Source: Pseudomonadota bacterium (GTDB taxonomy: Bacteria; Pseudomonadota; Gammaproteobacteria; Steroidobacterales; Steroidobacteraceae). From it: DNA of 64,000 bases. The notes beneath the pieces were generated by a model. The model was not told where the DNA came from. It did not search any database and worked only from the letters and a program-made list of their open reading frames with translations. A program made the translations under genes and the position numbers. The stretch spans positions 1-64,000 of the forward strand of contig JANYAE010000126.1 of the NCBI GenBank assembly GCA_025355105.1. Reading direction: 5' to 3'. Shown one piece after another: positions 29,201 to 37,535 of this stretch (positions are counted from its first letter, which is position 1; every line of letters begins with the position of its first letter).

Positions 29201-32200
29201 TGCATGAACGATCCGGGTCCGATCGCGCGCCGCAATGCGTTCGGTCAGTACCTGAACGCGTCAGGCGGGATCGTCGCGACCCCGGACCTCGCCGACTGGA
29301 TCACGGATCCGTCGTACAACCCGGCGTACAGCAACTTCTGCTACGAGCAGCCGTTCATGCCGGGCTTCACGACGTACATGGACACGCCTGTGATCCCGAC
29401 GCAGGCCTTTGCCGACGGCTACAACCTGCCGGACGCCGAGTACCCGGACCAGACGCCGGCGATCGACAGCGTGATCGGCGACGTCCAGGGACCCTGGGTG
29501 AGCGCGACCGGTCGGACCATCACGATCAACTGCCTCGGCCACAACAACACCGCCGACCCGTGCAGCAAGCCCGTGCAGAACCCGGACTTCTCGGGCCCGG
29601 GCTCGAGCACGCCGCCTTACAACCAGAAGACGATCGTTCGTCACTATGGCTTCGGCTCGGCGGGCACGGTGACGATCGCCGGTGTTGCGGCGACCTGCTC
29701 GTGGGGCAACGTCTCGATCACCTGCACGGTGCCGACCATCCCGGCGACCTACAACACGACCACCGAGGTCGGCTCGACCTGTGCCTCGACGGCGAATCCG
29801 GGCCCGGGCCAGACGCCGCGCCAGGCGACGGCGACGACGGCGCAGAACGCGGCCTACCGCTGCGGCGAGCTCGTGATCACGGCCGCGAACGGCAAGAAGT
29901 CGATCGACGCCGTGACGGTCACGGTCGGCGGTAAGCCGCCGACGGTGCTGACGCCCTCGACGGTGATCGCGGCCAACACATACGGCGCGATCCTGCCGAA
30001 CCCGATCCAGACCGCGGTGGACGCCGCGGCACCTGGCGACCTGATCATCTTGGCTCCGGGCGCCTACAAGGAGCACGTGATCATGTGGAAGCCCGTGCGC
30101 CTGCAGGGCGCGGGTCCGGGCTCGGTCGTGCTCAATGCCGACGCGCACCCGGCCGGCAGCCTCGACTCCTGGCGCCGCCAGATCGACTGCCTGTTCGGCC
30201 TCTCGACCAATGGCGTGCCGGTGAGCGCGGACACGCACGAGAGCCGCTTCGACGCGGTCTACACCTGCCCGGCCACGCAGTTCCTGCGCGCGGACCGCAT
30301 TCCGTTCGAGCCGATCGTCGGCTGGGATGCGACCGGCAACGGCAACCTGGCGCAGGTGCTGCAGGAGCCGACGCTGATGGGCGCCTACGAGGGTGCCGGC
30401 GTCACCGTGGTCGGCCGCGGCGTCAAGATCCTGGCGAGCAGCAACGACTTCTGGGGCATCCAGGCGTCGATCGCGACCGGCGTCGCCGGCGCGTTCCCGG
30501 ACGGCAGCGTCTACCTGAGCACCTCGGACTGCACGCCGCCCACCGGCACCGTGCCGACCGGCCGCGACTACGTCACCGGCAACTTCAAGTGCAACCCGTC
30601 GCGCATCGACGGCCTGTCGATCCTGAACAGCTCGCAGGGCGGCGGCGCGGTGATGATGCACGGCTGGGCGCACAACCTCGAGGTCGCGAACACGCGCATC
30701 TCGGCCAACCACGGCACGCTGACGGGCGGCATCAGCCTCGGTAACGGCGAGACCCCGCCGCTCAACGTGTACGACAACACGATCTGCGGCCCGCTCGTGC
30801 CGAACCCGAAGCCGCTGTGCCCGCCGTTCGTGACGGGCGGCGCAGGTGCCGTCGCCCCGGGGGGCGCGATTCCGTTCCAGCTCAACGTCAACGTGCGCGT
30901 GCACCACAACGACATCTACAACAACGCGAGCCTCGGCGATGCGCTGTTCTCGGGCACGCCCTCGGGCGCCGGTGCCGTCACGATCAGCTCGGGTGCGGAA
31001 AACTACCGCCTCGACCACAACTGGATCGCGGGCAACCTGAGCACGGGTGACGGCGGTGGCGTCGAGCACAGCGGCCTGAGCTTCAACGGCCGCATCGACC
31101 ACAACTACATCGTGTTCAACCAGAGCACGAACCCGACGCTGCCGACGAACGGCGGCGGCCTCGGCGTGATCGGCGCCGCGAACCCGCGCGTCTACCTGAG
31201 CGGGCCGCTGGCCGGCCAGGAGTGCGGCACGCTGACCGACGCCGACTGCCCGCCGGGACTCGGTGACGGTACCGGCGACGGCCTGGTGATCGACGCGAAC
31301 CTGATCCTCGGCAACAGTGCCGAGAGCGGCAGCGGCGGTGGCCTGCGCCTGCAGCAGGTGAACGGCACCGAGGTCACGGCGTTCCCGCGCAACGCGGATT
31401 CGCAGTGGTACACCGTGGCGGTGACCAACAACATCATCGCCAACAACGTCGCCGGTTGGGACGGCGCCGGTGTGTCGCTCGAGGACACGCTGCGCGCGAG
31501 CATCATCAACAACACGATCGTCTCGAACGACACGACGGCCTCGGCCGGCGTGCTCTTCAAGACGCTCGCGGCGATCAACGCCTCGTCGCCGCCGCCGGGC
31601 TGCACGCCGACGACGGACCCGGTCAACACGCAGAACTCGAACTGCCTGATCCCGAACGCGGCGCACATCCCGCAGCCGGCCGGCCTTGTGACGATGAAGC
31701 ACACGCCGAACATGGTGGACGCGATGAACCTCGTGACGCCGTCGTCGAACGGCACGATCATCCGTTGCCCGTCCGGCTTCGGCTACGTCGGCCCGAACGG
31801 CTCCGACACGCTGCGGGACGGCAACTGCCGCCTGCTGTCGCTGCCGCTGCTGGTCAACAACCTGTTCTGGCAGAACCGCGCCTTCCACGTCGAGATCAGC
31901 GGCGCGGGCACGGGCCTGCTGACGGCTCAGAACCTCGTCGCGCTGGTGCCGCTGCTTAACCAGACCGCGACCGGCCAATGCACGGCCGGCGGCCTGTCGG
32001 CGGATGGCTCAAGCCAGCTCGCGACCAACTACTGGGACGTGGGCGTCCGTGACGACCAGGTGCCGAACGATGGCGTGGGTGGCGCGCAGCTGACGCTGAC
32101 CAACTCGATCCTGACGCCGCTTGGCGCGACGCTGTACAACGGCACCGGCAACGTCTATCCGACGGCCTCGCCGGTCGTTGCCCAGTACTGCAACGGTTCG

Positions 32201-34018
32201 CGCGTGCCGCCGGAGAACGGTGGCCACGGCTACCAGGCGCCCCCGGGAGCCTCGGAGACGACTGGTCTTGCGAGTCTGTTCGTGTTCAACAACATCACGC
32301 CGGCCGCGACGGTCGACGAGGGCCACAACTGGATCAACCTGACCTACGGCCCGTTGACGCTGTTCAGCGACGCGAACAAGGCGATGCTGGCGAATGCGAG
32401 CATCGGCCCGGCGCTCGGCGCCTACTCGATCCCGGGCACCTCGCCGGCGGTCAATGCGGGCGTCAACGTGACCGGCGTGCCGACGCGCGACTACTTCGGC
32501 AACGCGCGCGGCACCGGTAGCGGCAACGGCGGTGTCGACATCGGCGCGGTCGAGTACCAGTCAGGTACCGTGCAGCCGGCGATCGCGGTCGTCTCGCCGT
32601 CGCCGCTCGCCTTCGGCCAGATCGCGACCAGCACGACCGCGACCAAGACGCTGACGCTCGCCAACAACGGCGCCGCCGCGATGACCGGCATCACCATCGC
32701 GGTGACGGGCACCTCGTTCTCGCGCGTGGCAGGCGGCTGCGGCGCGACGCTGGCGGCCAACGCCAACTGCGCGATCACCGTGCAGTACACGGCGCCGGCG
32801 ACAGTGAACGTGGTGGCGACGGGTCAGGTGACGATTACCGGCAGCGTGGCGGTGATCAACGCGCCGGTGACGCTGACCGCGACCTCGGCGACGCCGACGC
32901 GCTCGGCGCAGATCGGCCCGACGCCGCTCGCCTTTGGCAGCTGGGCGGCCGGCACGACGAGTTCGACGCTGGCGCTCAACGTGGTCAACACGGGCAATAC
33001 GACGCTGACGGGCCTCGGGTTCGCGTTCGGCGGCGGCACGCCGCAGCCCTTCGCGCGCAATGGCGGTAGTTGCGGCGCGACGCTCGCGGTCGGTGCGACG
33101 TGCACATACCTGGTGCGGTTCGCGCCCACGGCGGCGCTGGTCACGAACCCGGCGTCGGTGACGGCGCGGACGCTGACGGTGACGGCAGGCGGCGGTGCGA
33201 CGATCACCCACACCGACGGCACGTCCGGCCCGATCGCGCTGACCGGTACGGCGCTCGCGGCGACGGCCCGTGCGACCGTGTCGATGACGCCGAATCCGCT
33301 GACGATCACGCTGCCCCCGGGCGTGAACGCGCTGGCGGGGAGCGTCACGATCACCAACACGGCCGGCGCGGGCGGTGCGCAGCTGTACATCACGAACGTC
33401 ACGGCGAGCACGCCGGCAGGCGCGGGCTACAACTGGAGCGCCGGCGCGACGGCAGGCCCTGACACCTGCACCGGTGCGACGCTCGCGCCGGGACAGTCGT
33501 GCGTGGCCACCGGCCGCTTCAACGTCCAGGGGTCGCCGCGCAACGCCGCCCACCCGGGCTCGCTGAACATCATCGACAACGGTGTGCCGGGGGGTATCGA
33601 CGCCGGGACCGGGCTGGCGCGGGCGAACGGCCAGTCGTTCCCGACGGCGGCGGTTGGGCTGCAGGTGGCGTTCCGCGACGGGCTCAACAACGTGGGCTGC
33701 ACCGGCACCGACGTCACGACGCTGTCCTTCCTGGATGTGTCCGGCCCGCACCCGATCTGCATCGTCAACACGGCGACGGCCGGCAGCGTGACGCTGACGG
33801 GGCTGCCGGTGGTGACCAACACCTTCAGTGCGCAGTTCAGCATCGGCACGGGCAGCACCTGCACGGGGACGACGGTGCTGGCGCCGGGGGCGTCCTGCCG
33901 GCTCGTGGTCAACCGGGCCCGCCCGACCGTGGCGCCCTTCGATGCGACCGGCAACCTGACGGTGAACGACACCGGCGCGGCAGGCGCGCCGCAGGTCCTG
34001 CGGATGCTCGGCAACTGA
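23201..34018 (+). CDS. Giant secreted multidomain protein (copper-free cupredoxin N-terminus, beta-helix, anchor-type Ig repeats)
   Basis: 3605 residues with a signal peptide (ending TAFAQ, about 30). Residues 31-545 resemble protein B: LPDGQVVPMWGYSC, IESGTHPSIQAPMGLYGILVV and MHVPSIVNAALTLYAEDGN align with its motifs, but the copper histidines are gone. A pair of GxGYTSAP-type beta repeats (about 170-237) is inserted. Cadherin-like domains follow at about 565-780, SdrD-like and other beta modules to about 2100, an IPT-like domain to 2240, and a right-handed beta-helix at 2250-3090 that starts PIQTAVDAAAPGDLIILAPG and ends DIGAVEYQ. Four Ig-like repeats of the choice-of-anchor D kind close the protein. 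GGAG precedes the start. It is likely a cell-surface scaffold for A and B; this role is inferred. Confidence 0.85.
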   Translation: MRAISSTASRLKSALASTVLLLGASTAFAQTVNLTAAPTQAVLPDGQVVPMWGYSCGAAVVGSTAATTASCAPTNPATIAGGLSAGNWSPVLITVPYSASGTTLTINLTNGLTFPAGTGANTIPTSLVIAGQLGGGLGNAPTTTLSPVHGPQGVTWFVAGAADTSTIVASVTVTNPGAGYTSAPSVTITGGAGTGATAVATVAGGAVTGIKLTSFGSGYTAPLTVTLTGGGTPTTAATASAGLGDPTSAGKPTFTPPSQPGRVQSFATEVAATGVAPIAPQVASGSALTWSNLKPGTYLIESGTHPSIQAPMGLYGILVVTDPTAKCAYPGATAGTCAVSYDADVPLLLSEIDPLQNRAVSAAVSTPGFAETNVWSGQPGMCGDLLPSLTAVAGVAGTCYPPAVNYSPAYYLVNGVSYDRTNVGASTFAAATPVAGTAVSPTVTGQVLVRFVNAGLRMHVPSIVNAALTLYAEDGNLAPGRPRVQSEVFLAAGKTYDVGIQAATATTPYAGTNYAVFDRQLSLSTNNSRDGGMQAYLTIAGGATTGVGSATGSGATLSASAKTFYCVTGTPLVVGDPSKGLLGGSSGANGVALVAGTLAPTTAALTLQSDGTFTYTPPATGTCAGSFNFTVNGVVATQYTATITECDYASVGTNGANSCHGGAPTAVADSYKSTVGAVGTLAGHLHVGSPGVLANDTDPMGLTLSTTTPTPTCSGAAIAATTTSPAVAAGTGTCTVALNPDGSFTATATASGGYAFSYAIKNSQGTPGTATATASLNVLAASNLVVTLLDGITGNPITSQDYRWLIEEDTTYYVDPACQVNSTDPAVRPSGCPPLPVGSLGYNFHSANMPVVATGCVGAVACESGQSIGGTPVACDQGNGVCTPAKAQRDPLDPSQVSLNPNKRYYLTVMPADGINPTINGQGQPIATGAVDAAGNPILRPFQTVGLQNNLFSDSVGTGDCTSFAASATAPGNCGHTMGGAQISGQLVALDVAANGKSTVNIKLQRTPLPTAQITAFVFEDDSPLNGENDAGGPVGANGPAPNEPGIGNFNIELFDQAGGLGDNTGQPTYDMFNQPLTNSLAGMIDPMTGFNACPLTKKSDNIIGMIPVCPKYEDGVDGSGNPILSPLVGQAIIKNLYPGLYEIQAYPAADRIAAGEEWLQTNTLDGGKPHEAFVKPNEPGYFQEFGPGGFHVSIGFANPKIINARLASTCAAVAANGIANPCPASLYGQVTGTHMSRTPDQRTYSSGDYQMYNFSQCYVALSQPDADTFAFAKCDPDGKFSFAGIPEGDYMLSVFDQWNDIMLDGLVSTVCVGRHNTGTAGPGSACNSSGGVILGSSPTNPIVFPVTQWRTNLYTRTFIDVNGDGVSNLDAGGNPTEPGLALVSTNIRYRDGSFGFYNNTDLNGFAGWNEVFPFMNWLVAETTSTRFKVTGIHTVYDAGGQVDGTATCTANAPCGNSNIAAALANTVERVSLPAALRAPGSVYCSNADCTGQSVKDGGYLTGTPITNGSGPTGVALSTGRIDPPASWGNTMGFQGLLGQSVFMEFGMRPFAEANPASGAPAETGGIMGDVIYASTRPFDDPGLRVHLQWEPGVPRVRVNLYQESTAADGEQTLKLVDSTTTTSWDDWAQGFRRDANGNPMTYTYTDAAGTSHTGYIPNMNCPGQDPGSPFYAVLAGSTQWLDDPSTHPAIPGKLPLAANAQFKCYDGWSQLNQVQPAPFDGRYTFPSLVNTDPVTGRPAGVGTAVSPSGGTIAGSNCTVCVANPVDGTPMLPAGKYVVEVILPQGFEIVKEEDKNILMGDIYVAPVNVQFPGIGGSVFIMPDQAAVNAAYNKNNPLNMTTDLGSKSFPRHEGDTGSIEAFWPCVGTKRIVPDYMSLFPGTSQNAPFAGATRALCDRKEVTLQPQSTALAKFYVFTAAHIAGHFTGTMTNDFASEFDPFSPQFGEKFGPPNLPVGMRDFSGNEMGRVYADQWGIYNGLYFSTWEVNPPNPTGYAPTMAIACMNDPGPIARRNAFGQYLNASGGIVATPDLADWITDPSYNPAYSNFCYEQPFMPGFTTYMDTPVIPTQAFADGYNLPDAEYPDQTPAIDSVIGDVQGPWVSATGRTITINCLGHNNTADPCSKPVQNPDFSGPGSSTPPYNQKTIVRHYGFGSAGTVTIAGVAATCSWGNVSITCTVPTIPATYNTTTEVGSTCASTANPGPGQTPRQATATTAQNAAYRCGELVITAANGKKSIDAVTVTVGGKPPTVLTPSTVIAANTYGAILPNPIQTAVDAAAPGDLIILAPGAYKEHVIMWKPVRLQGAGPGSVVLNADAHPAGSLDSWRRQIDCLFGLSTNGVPVSADTHESRFDAVYTCPATQFLRADRIPFEPIVGWDATGNGNLAQVLQEPTLMGAYEGAGVTVVGRGVKILASSNDFWGIQASIATGVAGAFPDGSVYLSTSDCTPPTGTVPTGRDYVTGNFKCNPSRIDGLSILNSSQGGGAVMMHGWAHNLEVANTRISANHGTLTGGISLGNGETPPLNVYDNTICGPLVPNPKPLCPPFVTGGAGAVAPGGAIPFQLNVNVRVHHNDIYNNASLGDALFSGTPSGAGAVTISSGAENYRLDHNWIAGNLSTGDGGGVEHSGLSFNGRIDHNYIVFNQSTNPTLPTNGGGLGVIGAANPRVYLSGPLAGQECGTLTDADCPPGLGDGTGDGLVIDANLILGNSAESGSGGGLRLQQVNGTEVTAFPRNADSQWYTVAVTNNIIANNVAGWDGAGVSLEDTLRASIINNTIVSNDTTASAGVLFKTLAAINASSPPPGCTPTTDPVNTQNSNCLIPNAAHIPQPAGLVTMKHTPNMVDAMNLVTPSSNGTIIRCPSGFGYVGPNGSDTLRDGNCRLLSLPLLVNNLFWQNRAFHVEISGAGTGLLTAQNLVALVPLLNQTATGQCTAGGLSADGSSQLATNYWDVGVRDDQVPNDGVGGAQLTLTNSILTPLGATLYNGTGNVYPTASPVVAQYCNGSRVPPENGGHGYQAPPGASETTGLASLFVFNNITPAATVDEGHNWINLTYGPLTLFSDANKAMLANASIGPALGAYSIPGTSPAVNAGVNVTGVPTRDYFGNARGTGSGNGGVDIGAVEYQSGTVQPAIAVVSPSPLAFGQIATSTTATKTLTLANNGAAAMTGITIAVTGTSFSRVAGGCGATLAANANCAITVQYTAPATVNVVATGQVTITGSVAVINAPVTLTATSATPTRSAQIGPTPLAFGSWAAGTTSSTLALNVVNTGNTTLTGLGFAFGGGTPQPFARNGGSCGATLAVGATCTYLVRFAPTAALVTNPASVTARTLTVTAGGGATITHTDGTSGPIALTGTALAATARATVSMTPNPLTITLPPGVNALAGSVTITNTAGAGGAQLYITNVTASTPAGAGYNWSAGATAGPDTCTGATLAPGQSCVATGRFNVQGSPRNAAHPGSLNIIDNGVPGGIDAGTGLARANGQSFPTAAVGLQVAFRDGLNNVGCTGTDVTTLSFLDVSGPHPICIVNTATAGSVTLTGLPVVTNTFSAQFSIGTGSTCTGTTVLAPGASCRLVVNRARPTVAPFDATGNLTVNDTGAAGAPQVLRMLGN

Positions 34019-34034
34019 GGCCGGGTAGAGGCGA

Positions 34035-34063
34035 GACCGCCCGCGGTGCAGCCGCGGGCGGTC
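34035..34063. terminator. Strong hairpin after the giant gene
   Basis: A perfect 12-bp stem (left arm GACCGCCCGCGG) with a 5-base loop, 16 bases after the stop. There is no T-tract behind it. Its position and strength suggest the end of the sco-oxidase-giant transcript. Confidence 0.55.
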
Positions 34064-34089
34064 CGAATCTGGCAAGCTGTCGGCTACCT

Positions 34090-34680
34090 ATGGGACGAAA
34101 CACCTCGCTTGATCTGAGCCCGGGCCGGCCGCGCCAACGGCCGGCTTTGGCATTTCAGGGATTTGCGCGCTGCGCGGGGCTCAGCGTGACCGTCGCGCTC
34201 GCCTGCACGCTCTGGCTGTCGACGCCTGCCAGCGCACGCGCGGACGACGCGCCGGCGGTACCGCCGGCCGCGGCCGAGCAGGTGCCATCAGCGGAGCATT
34301 CTCCAGGGGACGACCCGCTCCCGGACCGGCCGTACGGACGCCCTCAGGCGATCCGGCCCCACGGCCAGAGCCTCGAGTACCGCGTGAAGCTGCTCGCGAC
34401 CGAGCTCAGCCTCGACCCAGGCCAGCAGCTGCAGGTCAGGAAGGCGCTCGAGGACCAACGTCAGCAGATGAAGGCGCTGTGGGCCGATACCACGATCGCA
34501 GCGGGCCAGCGCGTCAATGCGACCCGGGTCATCAGCGACAAGACGGCCGACCGGATCCGTGGGCTCCTCAACGCGGAGCAGCGCAAGAAGTACATCTCCG
34601 AGCGCGCGCCGCGCGCCGCCGGCGACGATGCGGGTAAACCCGACGTCGAGCATTGGATGGAAGCTACCCGTCCGAAGTAG
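34090..34680 (+). CDS. Exported Spy/CpxP-like helical protein
   Basis: A 196-residue exported protein with a long basic N-terminus and a signal segment (LSVTVALACTLWLSTPASARA). After an acidic Pro/Ala region, a helical part reads KLLATELSLDPGQQLQVRKALEDQRQQMKALW and ends in RIRGLLNAEQRKKY. This L-x-L-x-P-x-Q...L-x-x-E-Q-R-x-x-Y pattern is that of small Spy/CpxP-type periplasmic metal-sensing or chaperone proteins. The similarity is of pattern only. It follows the giant gene after a hairpin and may be a chaperone for the large secreted proteins. Confidence 0.6.
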   Translation: MGRNTSLDLSPGRPRQRPALAFQGFARCAGLSVTVALACTLWLSTPASARADDAPAVPPAAAEQVPSAEHSPGDDPLPDRPYGRPQAIRPHGQSLEYRVKLLATELSLDPGQQLQVRKALEDQRQQMKALWADTTIAAGQRVNATRVISDKTADRIRGLLNAEQRKKYISERAPRAAGDDAGKPDVEHWMEATRPK

Positions 34681-34796
34681 GCCGGCGCCGCATTGCCGGC
34701 GATCGCGCGCGGCCGCAGGATCGCCGCCGAGGAGTCCCGCAGCGGACCCTCGCGGGCGGGAACTCCGGGCGTGTTCTCTGTTCAAAACGAGGCCCT

Positions 34797-35162
34797 ATGC
34801 AGCAGCATCACCACCGTTGTGACCGTGACCTGAGCGCAGCCGGCAGGCAACGGGCCGGCCTGTGGGTCGCGGCCGCAAGTCTCGCCGTGAGCTGCCTCGT
34901 CGCCGTTGCAACGCCGTCCGTGGCCGAGATGACCCCGGATCCGAGGGCCGCGGCGGCCACCGCGGCTGCACCGGTCGCACCGGCCGCTCCGAAGGCGAAG
35001 GCGGCCTCGAAGCCGAAGGCTGGCGGCGCCAAGTTGCGCGTCTCGCCGTACGCGAAGTTCCGGCGCGAGCGCGAGGCTGCCGAGCGGGCGAACGGGTCGG
35101 CGCCGCGCCCCGGATCTGACCATCCGGCGGGGCAGGCAGCGGCCCGGCGCATTCCGAAGTGA
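34797..35162 (+). CDS. Small exported Ala/Lys-rich protein, function unknown
   Basis: 121 residues. The ATG at 34797 has ACGAGG upstream. A His/Arg-rich N-terminus precedes a signal-like helix (LWVAAASLAVSCLVAVATPSVA), then a low-complexity Ala/Pro/Lys stretch and a basic C-terminus (SPYAKFRREREAAERAN). I do not recognise the family. The sequence HKASPYHTQHLAEKAK of the next protein and SPYAKFRREREAAE here share a basic, SPY-containing helix start, so the two may be related. Confidence 0.5.
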   Translation: MQQHHHRCDRDLSAAGRQRAGLWVAAASLAVSCLVAVATPSVAEMTPDPRAAAATAAAPVAPAAPKAKAASKPKAGGAKLRVSPYAKFRREREAAERANGSAPRPGSDHPAGQAAARRIPK

Positions 35163-35235
35163 TCGCCGGACGATCGAAGGCCCCGTCCGTCAGGTCGCGA
35201 ATCGCCCACGCCGGATCGTGTAAGTTGTCGAGCCT

Positions 35236-35838
35236 ATGATCTACCCGGCCCTTCGACGGTCCCGGCTTGCGCTCGGCCTCTGCACGATTGCGGTGATCCT
35301 CGGCTCCCCGTCCGTCCGGGCCGAGGACCCGGCGACGTCAGCCGCGCCAGCTGTTGCACCGCAGTCGCCGGCTCCTGCGCAGCCGACGGCGACGAAGAAG
35401 AAGGCCACCGCACCGCCGGCCGCGCCGGCCGCCGCTAGCGCGCCGGCCAAGCCGCACAAGGCATCCCCGTATCACACCCAGCATCTCGCCGAGAAGGCCA
35501 AGCAGATCTACGCCTCGATCTGGGGTATCGAGGACCCGCGCGTCTCCTCGACGTCGGCCGGCAATCTGATCCGGTTCAGCTACCGCGTCATCGACTCGGC
35601 CAAGGCGAGTGCGCTCACCGACAAGAAGCTGACGCCGTACCTCTACGGCCAGACCAGCCACGCGCTCCTCTCGATTCCGGTGATGGAAAAGATCGGGCCG
35701 CTCCGGCAGTCGATGCCGCCCGTGGCAGGTCAGGACTACTGGATGGTGTTTTCGAACAAGGGTCACCCGGTCAAGCCGGGCGACCGCGTCGACGTGGCGA
35801 TCGGCTCGTTCCGGGCCGACGGTCTCCTGGTCGAGTGA
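35236..35838 (+). CDS. Exported protein of unknown function
   Basis: 200 residues: a signal peptide (RLALGLCTIAVILGSPSVRA), an Ala/Pro/Lys-rich linker (about 30-75), then a compact domain with IYASIWGIEDPRVSSTSAGNLIRFSYRVID, KLTPYLYGQTSHALLSIPVMEKIGPLRQS and a final strand SFRADGLLVE. The domain looks like a small beta-rich fold with a conserved-looking R-x-S-x-G-N-L-I-R-F core, but I cannot assign a family. It begins a run of exported genes that continues to 39263. Confidence 0.6.
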   Translation: MIYPALRRSRLALGLCTIAVILGSPSVRAEDPATSAAPAVAPQSPAPAQPTATKKKATAPPAAPAAASAPAKPHKASPYHTQHLAEKAKQIYASIWGIEDPRVSSTSAGNLIRFSYRVIDSAKASALTDKKLTPYLYGQTSHALLSIPVMEKIGPLRQSMPPVAGQDYWMVFSNKGHPVKPGDRVDVAIGSFRADGLLVE

Positions 35839-35861
35839 TCATCGAATCAAAGGGCAGAACA

Positions 35862-36617
35862 ATGAACCAGTACCGGACCGTGCTGTGCGCCGTCGCCGTG
35901 CTCGCGGCTGCACCGACGTTTGCGGCAGGCCTCGGCGCCGCGCAGGTGGTCGAACGTAACGTCGCGGCCCGCGGCGGGCTCGAGGCCTGGCGCGCCGTGA
36001 CGAGCATCAAGCTGACCGGCCAGATGGACGCCGGCGGTACCGAGAACGCGCGCCTGCCGTTCGAGCTGACGCTGGCGCGCCCGAACAAGAGTCGCCTCGA
36101 GCTCAAGTTCCAGGACAAGACCGCGGTGCAGGTCTACGATGGCACGCAGGGCTGGAAGGTCCGGCCGTTCCTGAATCGCGACGAGGTCGAGAACTTCACG
36201 CCTGCCGAGGCCAAGGTCGCCGCCAGCGCGGGCGAGCTCGACGGCTTCCTGATCGACTACGCGCGCAAGGGCTACAAGGTCGAGTCGCGCGGCTCCGAAT
36301 TCGTCGAGGGCAAGCCGGCGTACAAGCTGCTCGTCACCGGCAAGGGCGGCGACCAGCACACGGTATGGGTCGACGAGTCGAGTTTCCTCGAGGTCAGGAT
36401 CGACGCCGAGCCCCGCAAGCTCGACGGCAAGATGCACAAGGTCTGGGTCTACTACCGCGACTACAAGACCGTGAGCGGTCTCGGCATCCCGCGCACGCTC
36501 GAGACGGTGGTCGACCGGGTCGAGAAGCACCACACGATGACCGTCGAGACGGTCGTCGTGAACCCGCCGCTCAGCGCGGCGCTGTTCGCCAAGCCGCAGC
36601 TGCCCGCGGCCCACTGA
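35862..36617 (+). CDS. LolA/LolB-fold exported protein, first paralogue
   Basis: 251 residues with a signal peptide (VLCAVAVLAAAPTFA). The layout matches outer-membrane lipoprotein-sorting-like proteins: AAQVVERNVAARGGLEAWRAVTSIKLTGQM at the start, then LTLARPNKSRLELKF, VYDGTQGWKVRPF, and HTVWVDESSFLEVRI with YYRDYKTVSGLGIPRTLET. The domain binds a lipid or lipoprotein in known relatives. AGGGCAG lies before the chosen ATG. It is clearly a paralogue of the next gene, which starts 22 bases later. Confidence 0.75.
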   Translation: MNQYRTVLCAVAVLAAAPTFAAGLGAAQVVERNVAARGGLEAWRAVTSIKLTGQMDAGGTENARLPFELTLARPNKSRLELKFQDKTAVQVYDGTQGWKVRPFLNRDEVENFTPAEAKVAASAGELDGFLIDYARKGYKVESRGSEFVEGKPAYKLLVTGKGGDQHTVWVDESSFLEVRIDAEPRKLDGKMHKVWVYYRDYKTVSGLGIPRTLETVVDRVEKHHTMTVETVVVNPPLSAALFAKPQLPAAH

Positions 36618-36639
36618 CGCGACCTGCGGGTCCATCGCC

Positions 36640-37527
36640 ATGACACGTCCCCTTGCCTGGCTGCTCGTCGCGAACCTCGCGTTCGCCGCTCATGCCGAGG
36701 CCCCTGCGCCGGCCGAGCCGCCGAAGCTGAGCGCGACCGAGATCGTTGCCCGCAATGCCAAGGCGCGCGGCGGCGACGATGCCTGGCGCAAGACCGGGAC
36801 GATGGTCTGGTCCGGCCACACCGAGAGCTCGACGAACCCGGAGCGCAAGCTGCCGTTCCTGCTCGAGCTCAAGCGCCCTGACCGGACGCGCTTTGAGATC
36901 GCGACCGGCTCCGGGCGCTCGCTCAGGATCTACGACGGCACGAACGGCTGGAAGATGCGCCCGGACGGCCGCGGCGTGCCCACGGTCGAGGACTACACGG
37001 CCGAGGAACTCGACTTTGCGCGCGGCGCCCAGGTCATCGACGGGCCGCTGATGTACTACGCGGCCCGCCATGCGACGCTCAAGGTTGCCGGCCTCGCCAC
37101 GGTCGAGGGCAACGACGCCTACGTGGTCACGGCGCATCTCCCATCCGGCGATGGCGGCCACATCTGGGTCGATGCCAAGACTTTCCTCGAGATCCGCTTC
37201 GATCGCGACGTGCGTACGCATGCCGGGCGTGCCGCGACCGGCTCGGTGTTCTATCGCGACTACCGCGACTTCAAGGGCCTCAAGCTCCCGGTCGTCATCG
37301 AGACGGGCAGCGACGTGGCGAAGGCTTCGAACAAGCTGGTGATCGAGAAGGTCGCGATCAACCCGTCCATCGACGACAAAGCCTTCGAGAAGCCGCCGAT
37401 CCTGCCGAAGCACCGTGGCGGGATCGTCGTCGACACCCGTGGCGTCGCGGCGGGCCCGCCGGCACCGCAGACGCGGCCACCGCAGCCGGCGCCGCCACCC
37501 GCGCCCCCGTCGACGCCGCAGCAGTAG
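36640..37527 (+). CDS. LolA/LolB-fold exported protein, second paralogue
   Basis: 295 residues with a signal peptide (MTRPLAWLLVANLAFAAHA). ATEIVARNAKARGGDDAWRKTGTMVWSG, IYDGTNGWKMRPDG, GGHIWVDAKTFLEIRFD and FYRDYRDFKGLKLPVVIET follow the same order as in the preceding protein, so the two arose by duplication. It differs in a proline-rich C-terminal tail (about 270-295). Its stop lies 8 bases before the cytochrome fusion gene, so the three are probably co-transcribed. Confidence 0.75.
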   Translation: MTRPLAWLLVANLAFAAHAEAPAPAEPPKLSATEIVARNAKARGGDDAWRKTGTMVWSGHTESSTNPERKLPFLLELKRPDRTRFEIATGSGRSLRIYDGTNGWKMRPDGRGVPTVEDYTAEELDFARGAQVIDGPLMYYAARHATLKVAGLATVEGNDAYVVTAHLPSGDGGHIWVDAKTFLEIRFDRDVRTHAGRAATGSVFYRDYRDFKGLKLPVVIETGSDVAKASNKLVIEKVAINPSIDDKAFEKPPILPKHRGGIVVDTRGVAAGPPAPQTRPPQPAPPPAPPSTPQQ

Positions 37528-37535
37528 CGCGCGCG

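Noticed and set aside
29261-31978. A 905-codon open frame antisense to the giant gene
   Set aside because: Its composition is Arg/Val/His/Asp-rich with no domain pattern, as expected for the complement of a GC-rich gene with strong third-position bias; the sense strand has clear domains and a ribosome site.
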